NCBI GenBank assembly: GCA_045807945.1
Contig: JBJMGI010000083.1
Span: forward strand, 1 to 5,699
Direction of reading: 5' to 3'
Length of the DNA: 5,699 bases
DNA from: CAVQGF01 sp045807945
GTDB taxonomy: Bacteria; Acidobacteriota; Terriglobia; Terriglobales; Acidobacteriaceae
Program-made: the position numbers and the translations under genes
Notes under the pieces: model-generated
Told to the model about the DNA's origin: nothing
The model's database searches: none
What the model saw: the letters and a program-made list of their open reading frames with translations, nothing else
Shown here: positions 1 to 4,842 of the stretch, in pieces
Layout of the letters: each line of letters opens with the position of its first letter
Position numbering within the stretch: the stretch's first letter is position 1

Positions 1-1635
1 CGGAGACATGATGTTCATCATCATCTTCTGCGTCGGATCCATGCCTACCTGCGGCGTCAAACGCATCATCAGCAACATCGTGCCCACCGTCAGGATAGGC
101 AAGAAGTGCACCGGGTCGGGCGAAGACAGATCGTGAATCCACAGCCAGGGAGCGTGCCGCAGCTCGATGGCATTCGCCAGCATGGAGTAGAAGGCGTAGA
201 GGAATGGAAGCTGCAGCAGCATCGGCAGGCACCCGGTAATCGGGTTGGCGCCTTCTTTGCGCTGCAGGTCCCATATCTCCTGGTTCATCTGCTGGCGCCG
301 CGGATCGCGCATCGGATATTTCTCGTAGCGCTTCTTCACTTCCTCGATCTTCGGCTGCATTCGCTGCATCTTGAGCGAAGTCTTCATGCCCGTGATGCGC
401 AGCGGCAGCAAGGCGAGGTTGATGATGATGGTTAGAATGACGATCGACCATCCCCAGTTTGCGATCCAGTGATCGTGTGTCCACTTCAGCCACAGGAACA
501 GCGGCTTCGCGATGATCGCGAACCTGCCTAGATCGACTACCGGCTCCAGGTTCGCGCCAATGGGCTTGCCATTGACGCTCGCATGGATCGATTCCAGTAC
601 GTCTGTCGCCTTGGGACCTACGAACAGCCGCGTGCTGGTGGGGCCGCCAGGATTGCCGACCGCCGCTCCGATCACCGGAACTGTGACCTGCTTCGCCGGA
701 TCAGGCTTGTTCAGGTCCTCAGGGATCTTAATGTCGTTGTGGAAGGTGACCATCGCCACATTGCGCGGGTCGTCGGGAAGAAACACTGCGCCGAAATATT
801 GATCGACCGCGCCCGCCCACTCAAACGGTCCGGGTGTGGTGCCGCCGCCGACTATCCACTCGTTTGGGCCGAACCAATGCGTCTCTTTTACCGGTTGGCG
901 GTGGACTTTATCACCGTCCCACCATGCAATGTTCGCATTCGCATACGACGGGAGCACAGTCTCGTCGCCGAATCCCGACGGCCACGCCGGAAACGCCGAC
1001 ACCGGCTGCCCGCTGCGTGTGACCGATGTCTCAATGTGCACCACGTACGAATGGTCGAAGCTGAATTTTTTGCTGACGCTCAGGTCGCCGTCCGCGTACT
1101 CAAAGCTGATCGCCGCCGGCGCAGGCACATTTCCCGAACTGCTCGCAACATACAGCGCTTCGCTCAGTTTCTTGTTCAGCGCCGGATCATAGGTGTAAAG
1201 CGATAGCGGATACCCGAGCTGCGGCGCGGCGATCGGGTGCACCAGCTCCAGCGGCTGGCCCTTATCGTCGGTATGTTTCTTCAGGATCCAAGACTTCACC
1301 TGCGCGCCGCGGTTGGTGAACGTGATCTTGTAGAGTCCGTTCTCGATCACCGTCTCTGCTTCGCTGGCCGCCTGCTTGGTCGCGACTTGGGAAGGCGCGC
1401 TGCCCTTGGTCGGCTGTGCAGCACTCGGAGCAGCGCTCGTCGTACTTGAGGAAACCGGCGTGCTCGTTGCCGGAGCAGCGGCAGGTTGTGAAGGCTTGGT
1501 TTCCGGAGCAGGCGGCTGCGGGCTCTTGAAAAAGAATTGCGCTCCTACCAGGAGCAGCAGCGTGATCCCGATCACGATGAATGTTCGTTTTTCCGAACCG
1601 GGATCTTCTTGCGGGTTGTAATACTTTTCAGCCAA
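1..1635 (-). CDS. yidC: Membrane protein insertase YidC (3' end missing)
   Basis: YidC inserts and folds inner-membrane proteins, alone or with the Sec translocon. The 545 residues present show the Gram-negative layout. There is a short N-terminal tail, a first membrane helix at about residues 19-36, and a low-complexity Pro/Ala/Ser/Thr-rich linker at about 38-85. A large periplasmic P1 domain follows (about 92-385), including FEWAGAVDQYFGAVFLP. The conserved membrane core starts near 389 (WGWSIVILTIIINLALLPLR), with the expected groove arginine near 413. Then come the charged cytoplasmic hairpin (KMQRMQPKIEEVKKRYEK) and the hallmark GCLPMLLQLPFLYAFYSML near 468. The visible end, DPTQKMMMNIMSP, is where the last helices would begin, so only a short C-terminal part is lost. 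TTG at 1635 is chosen because an in-frame TAA lies five codons upstream and no ATG fits. A weak AAAGAGA precedes it. It is the fourth gene of the rpmH run, 39 bases after yidD. The family call is secure and the start fairly so. Confidence 0.97.
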   Translation of the reverse strand, partial: MAEKYYNPQEDPGSEKRTFIVIGITLLLLVGAQFFFKSPQPPAPETKPSQPAAAPATSTPVSSSTTSAAPSAAQPTKGSAPSQVATKQAASEAETVIENGLYKITFTNRGAQVKSWILKKHTDDKGQPLELVHPIAAPQLGYPLSLYTYDPALNKKLSEALYVASSSGNVPAPAAISFEYADGDLSVSKKFSFDHSYVVHIETSVTRSGQPVSAFPAWPSGFGDETVLPSYANANIAWWDGDKVHRQPVKETHWFGPNEWIVGGGTTPGPFEWAGAVDQYFGAVFLPDDPRNVAMVTFHNDIKIPEDLNKPDPAKQVTVPVIGAAVGNPGGPTSTRLFVGPKATDVLESIHASVNGKPIGANLEPVVDLGRFAIIAKPLFLWLKWTHDHWIANWGWSIVILTIIINLALLPLRITGMKTSLKMQRMQPKIEEVKKRYEKYPMRDPRRQQMNQEIWDLQRKEGANPITGCLPMLLQLPFLYAFYSMLANAIELRHAPWLWIHDLSSPDPVHFLPILTVGTMLLMMRLTPQVGMDPTQKMMMNIMSP

Positions 1636-1674
1636 AGGTCTCTTTCGTTAGTTGCTGTGCTCTAGCCGACGCTG

Positions 1675-1959
1675 CTATCGCGTGATCGCCGGGAGGTCCG
1701 AAACTCCTGCACGTCGAGAGGCGGCATGCCGCCTCTCGGCGCCGCAATGGTGCTCCACTGGATCCACTCCGCCCTTCCCAAACGGATTGCAGCGCAGCAC
1801 GCGCCACATCGTCATCGCTCCACCGCGAAAAATCCCGAACCGCTCCACGGCTTCGATCGAATAGTCAGAGCAGGTTGGAACGTAGCGGCAGGCAGCCGGC
1901 AGCATGGGCGAGATCAGTCGCTTATATCCGCGCAAAATCTTGATGGCCAGCTGCTTCAT
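1675..1959 (-). CDS. yidD: Membrane protein insertion efficiency factor YidD
   Basis: YidD is a small membrane-associated protein encoded between rnpA and yidC in many bacteria; it is thought to help YidC-dependent insertion. The 94-residue product has the family core: GYKRLISPMLP (11-21), CRYVPTCSDYSIEAV (24-38) and RVLRCNPFGKGGVDPV (53-68), with the conserved cysteines at 24, 30 and 57. An amphipathic N-terminus (MKQLAIKILRGYKRLIS) could bind the membrane. The ATG overlaps the rnpA stop as ATGA, which suggests translational coupling, and a GAAGAG-like ribosome site sits inside the rnpA tail. Family members usually have about 70-85 residues. The extra tail after DPV (about residues 69-94) is not conserved in character and is partly encoded by a perfect 24-base palindrome (residues 74-82). 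Confidence 0.95.
   Translation of the reverse strand: MKQLAIKILRGYKRLISPMLPAACRYVPTCSDYSIEAVERFGIFRGGAMTMWRVLRCNPFGKGGVDPVEHHCGAERRHAASRRAGVSDLPAITR
1715..1738. repeat. Perfect 24-base palindrome inside the 3' end of yidD
   Basis: The half-site CGAGAGGCGGCA is followed directly by its exact reverse complement, centred on GCATGC between 1726 and 1727. The next flanking pair (1714/1739) mismatches. In the minus-strand transcript it would form a GC-rich hairpin with a minimal loop between the conserved part of yidD and yidC. No U-run follows it on the transcribed strand, so it is not a standard intrinsic terminator. It may be an inserted REP-like palindrome or an mRNA processing or stability hairpin; which one is not shown by the sequence. 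Confidence 0.85.
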
Positions 1960-2381
1960 CGGCTCTTCTTCTCTCGCGGACGCCGCTGCGACTCCGTAGC
2001 GGCAACCCCTTTGCCCTGCTGCACCGCCGCGAAGGCGCGTTCGACCTCGGCTTCCAGCTTCGGCATCTCCAGCGCGACGGCGGATTTTTTTGGGTTGATC
2101 ACCACATCCACCTTCGCGCTCAGCGGCCCAAAGTTCTTTCGCAGCGCCTCGCGCATCCGGCGCTTGATCCGGTTCCGCACGACCGCATTGCCCAGCACTT
2201 TTCCGACTGTCAGGCCTACCCGGGGCCCATCGCCCGACTCGCGCTCCAGAAAGAAGACGGTCATACTCGGGGAAAAGTGGCGTCGCCCCTGCTGATACAC
2301 ACGTTCAAAATCGGCATGCTGAAGCAGACGCACCGCCTTGGGAAATCCCGCCGGCTTTTTCTGCTTGTGGCTGCTGTTCAC
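1956..2381 (-). CDS. rnpA: Ribonuclease P protein component
   Basis: RnpA is the basic protein subunit that assists the catalytic RNA of RNase P in removing 5' leaders from pre-tRNAs. The 141-residue product has the family order. FPKAVRLLQHADFERVYQQGRR (13-34) gives the central-cleft aromatic region. RVGLTVGKVLGNAVVRNRIKRRMREALR (54-81) contains the RNR signature, and VDVVINPKKSA (91-101) is the last strand. Family members are usually around 115-125 residues. Here a lysine-rich start and a long charged tail (GVAATESQRRPREKKSR) make it longer. The GTG at 2381 lies 23 bases after the rpmH stop with no clear Shine-Dalgarno sequence, so translation may depend on coupling to rpmH. The reading frame stays open upstream into rpmH, but no better start was seen. 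The gene ends in a 4-base overlap with yidD. Confidence 0.96.
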   Translation of the reverse strand: MNSSHKQKKPAGFPKAVRLLQHADFERVYQQGRRHFSPSMTVFFLERESGDGPRVGLTVGKVLGNAVVRNRIKRRMREALRKNFGPLSAKVDVVINPKKSAVALEMPKLEAEVERAFAAVQQGKGVAATESQRRPREKKSR

Positions 2382-2404
2382 GTGGATTACGAAGCTGGGT
2401 AGGA

Positions 2405-2560
2405 CTACTCGCGGAAGCCGGGCTTTACCGAGACGCGCTTGCGCCCCTTGGCGCGACGGCGCGACAGCACCTTGGCGCCACTCTTGGTCTTCATCCGCGA
2501 ACGAAAGCCGTGCTTCTTCGACCGTTTGCGGCGGTTAGGTTGGAATGTACGTTTCGGCAT
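2405..2560 (-). CDS. rpmH: 50S ribosomal protein L34
   Basis: L34 is a very basic small protein of the large ribosomal subunit. The 51-residue translation starts MPKRTFQPNRRKRSKKHGFR and continues SRMKTKSGAKVLSRRRAKGRKRVSV. This matches the whole family pattern (KRTxQPxxRKRxxxHGFRxRMxTxxGxxVLxxRRxKGRxxL). Typical length is 44-46, and the extra residues are the C-terminal KPGFRE. The start is fixed by MPKRT. An AGGAG (2574-2578, minus strand) lies 13 bases upstream and a GTGAG lies closer, at 5 bases. It is the first gene of the run, driven by the promoter at 2610-2639, and it directly borders the putative origin, the usual place for rpmH. Confidence 0.97.
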   Translation of the reverse strand: MPKRTFQPNRRKRSKKHGFRSRMKTKSGAKVLSRRRAKGRKRVSVKPGFRE

Positions 2561-2609
2561 GGAAACTCACGAACTCCTGACTGGCAAAATAGCGTTAAGA
2601 CAAACTCTG

Positions 2610-2639
2610 AGTATAAAGGACGCAAGCTGATTCCGCCAA
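2610..2639 (-). promoter_or_regulatory. Candidate sigma70-type promoter of the rpmH-rnpA-yidD-yidC run
   Basis: Read on the minus strand, TTGGCG (2639-2634, four of six matches to TTGACA) is followed after 18 bases by TATACT (2615-2610, five of six matches to TATAAT). Transcription would start near 2603, giving a leader of about 43 bases before the rpmH ATG. No other match of similar quality was seen upstream of rpmH. Confidence 0.6.
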
Positions 2640-2682
2640 TTCTGGCCGCAGGGCCCAACATCGGGGGGAGCGCATTAAATTA

Positions 2683-2712
2683 ATCCGTGTCGATCTGTGT
2701 TCATCCGCGGTA
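2683..2712 (+). repeat. Three tandem degenerate 10-base units (ATCYGYG type)
   Basis: Three adjacent units read ATCCGTGTCG, ATCTGTGTTC and ATCCGCGGTA, sharing the pattern ATCYGYGK. The 10-base period is close to one helical turn. They are followed by AAGAAA and a T run. The block may be origin-associated protein sites or a copy of a dispersed intergenic repeat. Confidence 0.7.
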
Positions 2713-2835
2713 AGAAATTTTTTTTCCCCCCGCTGCATCGAACAAAATAAACATCACTGCACCAACTCCGCAGCAGTTACTCTCTGCGCACTTGACAACC
2801 TCATCGCCGAGGCGTTTCTTGTTGAAACTTTTTTC

Positions 2836-2844
2836 TTTCGCACA
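2836..2844 (+). promoter_or_regulatory. Weak DnaA-box-like site
   Basis: TTTCGCACA differs from the relaxed consensus TTWTNCACA at one position (C for T at position 4) and from TTATCCACA at three. It is listed because it lies in the same orientation 16 bases before the better box at 2852. Confidence 0.35.
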
Positions 2845-2851
2845 CAAAAAG

Positions 2852-2860
2852 TTTTCCACA
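2852..2860 (+). promoter_or_regulatory. DnaA box
   Basis: TTTTCCACA matches TTWTNCACA fully and differs from the strict TTATCCACA at one position. It lies in the AT-rich part of the rpmH-dnaA spacer. It is also the left arm of a small inverted repeat, TTTTCC (2852-2857) and GGAAAA (2863-2868), separated by ACACG. Confidence 0.65.
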
Positions 2861-3012
2861 CGGGAAAATGTTTCGTGCTAGGATGCTCACTCGCATCGAA
2901 GAACAAAACAATTCCCAATCGACCGCAACAGTAATCACCAGCCCCTTCGTTGGGTAAACGATTTTATGTAGTACCAGGCCGCCACTGAAGCCAGCCGCTT
3001 CGGGACAGCCAA

Positions 3013-3027
3013 TACAAAATTTTTGTA
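3013..3027. repeat. Perfect 15-base palindrome in the dnaA leader
   Basis: TACAAAA, a central T, then TTTTGTA form an exact 7-base inverted repeat with one central base, 70 bases before the chosen dnaA start. A short, AT-rich, symmetric site like this is typical of dimeric repressor operators. It could control dnaA transcription or bind an origin regulator. The binding protein is unknown. Confidence 0.6.
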
Positions 3028-3097
3028 CGGAACGCTGCGAAAGCGAGTGTCGTCTGCTCCATTGCCGCGTTCTCGCACTTATACGGTAAGAATCCGA

Positions 3098-4498
3098 ATG
3101 TCGCTATCATCATCCGCAACCGCCGCCGCGAATCCCTGGCTCCTTGTTCTGGAGTCCCTCGAAAAGAAGATCAATAAACATTCCTACGACACTTGGCTTA
3201 AGCCCACTCGCTTCAGCCATGCCAAAGGAAAGGTTTTGTTCATCAGCGTTCCCACCGCCGAGTTCAAGCTGATCGGCGAAAAGTACGCGGACCTGATCTC
3301 CGAGGCGCTCGAGAACCTGAACCTCGAATACAGCGATGTAGAGTTTGTGACCGATGAAGCTCCCGTGAACGTCCGCCACGACGGCGGCTTTGGCCCGGTC
3401 TCGACGCATGGCACCAGCCGAGGCAACAGCGCAGCAGCCGCAGCCCCGGGCAAGCAGGCACGATTCGATTGGGATTCCGCTGCGCTTCTGAACCAGAAAT
3501 ATAAGTTTGACGACTTTGTCATAGGCAGCGGCAATCAATTCGCGCACGCGGCTTCGCAAGCCGTCGCTGAGCGCCCATCTAAGGCCTACAACCCTCTCTT
3601 TCTTTATGGCGGCGTGGGAATGGGCAAGACCCACCTCATGCAAGCCATCGGACATGAGGTGAAACAGCGCCAGCCGGAAGCTTCCATCTGCTATCTCTCC
3701 AGCGAGAAGTTCACGAACGAGATGATCAACTCGCTGCGTTACGACAAAATGACCAGCTTCCGCGACAAGTTCCGCACCGTGGACGTGCTGCTCATCGACG
3801 ACATTCAGTTCCTGGCCCAGAAAGAGCGCACGCAGGAAGAGTTCTTCCACACTTTTAACGAACTCTACGAGTCGTCAAAGCAGATCGTTATCGCATCGGA
3901 CCGCCCGCCCAAAGAGCTGGCCGAGATCGAGGACCGCCTGCGCTCGCGCTTCGAATGGGGCTTGATCGCCGATATTCAGCCGCCAGACCTTGAGACCAAG
4001 ATCGCCATCCTGCAGAAGAAAGCGGAGAACGATCGCCAGAGCGTGCCGAACGACGTCGCGCTGTTCATCGCGCAGAACATCCGTTCGAACGTCCGCGAGC
4101 TCGAAGGCGCGCTCATCCGCCTGCTTGCTTATTGCTCGCTGACGGGCGCAGAAGTAACCGTCCAGACCGCGCAGCAGGTGCTGAAGAACTTTATCGAGCA
4201 GCAGACGCGCAAGATCACAATCGATTCGATCCAGAAGGCCGTAGCCGAGCAGTTCGGGCTGCGCGTTGCCGAGATCAAGCAGAAGAACAACTCGCGCAGC
4301 ATCGTCTTCCCGCGGCAGATCGCGATGTATCTTGCGAAGCATCTGACGGAAGCCTCCCTGCCTGAGATTGGCCGCCAGTTTGGCGGCAAGCACCACACCA
4401 CCGTTATGCACTCCATCGACAAGATCGAGGAGCAGCGTAAATCGGACAAGGATTTGAACAGGGTGCTGAACAAAGTTACTGAGACATTGAACGGCTAG
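3098..4498 (+). CDS. dnaA: Chromosomal replication initiator protein DnaA
   Basis: DnaA binds DnaA boxes, oligomerises with ATP, melts the origin and helps load the DnaB helicase. The 466-residue product is complete. Domain I is at about 10-85 (NPWLLVLESLEKKINKHSYDTWLKP), with a variable Ala/Gly-rich linker at about 86-120. The AAA+ domain spans about 130-350. It shows Walker A GGVGMGKT (171-178), Walker B LLIDDIQF (231-238), sensor I IASDRP (265-270), the box VII arginines RLRSRF (280-285) and sensor II NVRELEGAL (331-339). Domain IV ends with the DNA-binding signature GGKHHTTVMHSIDKI (429-443). ATG at 3098 is chosen because the product then starts just before domain I, as in homologues; a weak GGTAAG precedes it. 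A TTG at 3023 would add 25 basic residues with no ribosome site and would start inside the palindrome at 3013-3027. Autoregulation through the nearby DnaA box is likely but inferred. Confidence 0.97.
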   Translation: MSLSSSATAAANPWLLVLESLEKKINKHSYDTWLKPTRFSHAKGKVLFISVPTAEFKLIGEKYADLISEALENLNLEYSDVEFVTDEAPVNVRHDGGFGPVSTHGTSRGNSAAAAAPGKQARFDWDSAALLNQKYKFDDFVIGSGNQFAHAASQAVAERPSKAYNPLFLYGGVGMGKTHLMQAIGHEVKQRQPEASICYLSSEKFTNEMINSLRYDKMTSFRDKFRTVDVLLIDDIQFLAQKERTQEEFFHTFNELYESSKQIVIASDRPPKELAEIEDRLRSRFEWGLIADIQPPDLETKIAILQKKAENDRQSVPNDVALFIAQNIRSNVRELEGALIRLLAYCSLTGAEVTVQTAQQVLKNFIEQQTRKITIDSIQKAVAEQFGLRVAEIKQKNNSRSIVFPRQIAMYLAKHLTEASLPEIGRQFGGKHHTTVMHSIDKIEEQRKSDKDLNRVLNKVTETLNG

Positions 4499-4594
4499 TC
4501 GCAGTTTGGCGTTCGATTTCCACCGTGGGCCCCTGGTTTTCTCGGTCGCTTCTGTGGAATGGCTGTGGAGTTTGTCGAACACTGGATCGGAATA

Positions 4595-4642
4595 AAAGTT
4601 TGGTCCCGGTCTGGCACGTTGGAAAGTTTCTAAGGTCCCGGT
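4595..4642 (+). repeat. Duplicated composite block AAAGTTT + GGTCCCGGT
   Basis: AAAGTTT occurs at 4595-4601 and 4623-4629, and GGTCCCGGT at 4602-4610 and 4634-4642. The first copy joins the two elements directly; the second has CTAA between them. The GGTCCCGGT starts are 32 bases apart, about three helical turns, putting both on the same face. This suggests either a small local duplication or a paired protein-binding site between dnaA and dnaN. Confidence 0.6.
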
Positions 4643-4728
4643 TCTCCTTCACCGTAACCGCATGAAACCTGCTTCAGAGAGGATTTGGCGCCTGAATTCC
4701 ATTTTTCCTCAGCCCCTACTGTTACTGC

Positions 4729-4757
4729 TGTAAATAGATATATTGTTTTGATATAAG
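4729..4757 (+). promoter_or_regulatory. Candidate extended -10 promoter of dnaN
   Basis: TGATATAAG (4749-4757) fits the extended -10 pattern TGnTATAAT with one mismatch. The -35 position (4729-4734, TGTAAA) is a poor match, as is usual for extended -10 promoters. A start near 4763 would give a leader of about 80 bases to the ATG at 4843, or about 44 to the ATG at 4807. Read-through from dnaA is also possible. Confidence 0.5.
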
Positions 4758-4828
4758 TTAGAGACGTAATCGCGCCACCAGCCAGGCAGCGCGAGGGTTT
4801 TGCATAATGCCCACCGAGACAGCGGAAC

Positions 4829-4834
4829 GAGGAG
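4829..4834 (+). promoter_or_regulatory. Shine-Dalgarno site deciding the dnaN start
   Basis: GAGGAG is followed after 8 bases by ATG at 4843. This is the best ribosome site in the window. It supports 4843 over 4879, the start expected from DnaN alignments, which has no such site nearby. A weaker AGGG (4794-4797) sits 9 bases before the alternative ATG at 4807. Confidence 0.65.
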
Positions 4835-4842
4835 TAGGTCGC

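Larger units (their letters stand above)
2561..3097. other. oriC: Putative chromosomal origin region (oriC), rpmH-dnaA spacer
   Basis: This 537-base non-coding stretch lies between divergent rpmH and dnaA, a conserved oriC position in many bacteria. It holds the rpmH promoter, a triple 10-base tandem repeat (2683-2712), a T8C6 run (2718-2731), and an AT-rich stretch at about 2816-2872 carrying one good DnaA box and a near-match. Further right are a short hairpin (2985-3003) and a perfect palindrome (3013-3027) in the dnaA leader. All flanking genes are read outward, as expected on leading strands. The weak point is that only one clear DnaA box was found by eye, so the functional origin may instead, or also, include the dnaA-dnaN spacer. 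No convincing dnaA promoter could be picked out: TTGACA at 2792-2797 has no good -10 at the right distance. Confidence 0.65.
4499..4842. other. dnaA-dnaN spacer, possible secondary origin element
   Basis: No gene was found in these 344 bases. They contain inverted-repeat arms GTTCGA (4511-4516) / TCGAAC (4575-4580) and TTCCAC (4518-4523) / GTGGAA (4554-4559). Two minus-strand CCACA sites occur, CATTCCACA (4561-4553) and AACTCCACA (4572-4564), both poor DnaA-box matches. A duplicated composite block lies at 4595-4642. A very AT-rich stretch (4730-4760) contains the dnaN promoter and could also act as an unwinding element. In some bacteria, such as Bacillus subtilis, the unwinding region lies in this gap. 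No hairpin with a T run that would serve as a dnaA terminator was seen. Confidence 0.5.

Noticed and set aside
583..1206. 207-codon plus-strand reading frame opposite yidC
   Set aside because: It is antisense to a clearly conserved YidC P1 domain, its composition is Arg-rich low-information sequence, and no ribosome site or family signature was seen.
2792..2820. TTGACA as a -35 box for dnaA
   Set aside because: The sequence 17 bases downstream (TTTCTT) is a poor -10, so I do not call a promoter here.
2985..3003. Hairpin CTGAAGC/GCTTCGG in the dnaA leader
   Set aside because: It has seven pairs including a wobble and a five-base loop, which is common by chance; it is mentioned only as part of the spacer.
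3023..3097. Upstream TTG start adding 25 residues to DnaA
   Set aside because: The extension (MYGTLRKRVSSAPLPRSRTY...) is unlike DnaA N-termini, has no ribosome site and would start inside a perfect palindrome.
3110..3850. 246-codon minus-strand reading frame opposite dnaA
   Set aside because: It is a shadow of the dnaA codon bias; the plus-strand frame has every DnaA motif intact.
4521..4545. GTGGGCCCC...TTTTC after dnaA as an intrinsic terminator
   Set aside because: The possible stems are only 3-4 base pairs and the T run is short and interrupted.
3875..4582. 235-codon minus-strand reading frame opposite the 3' half of dnaA
   Set aside because: It is a shadow frame over DnaA domains III-IV; no recognisable protein and no upstream promoter.
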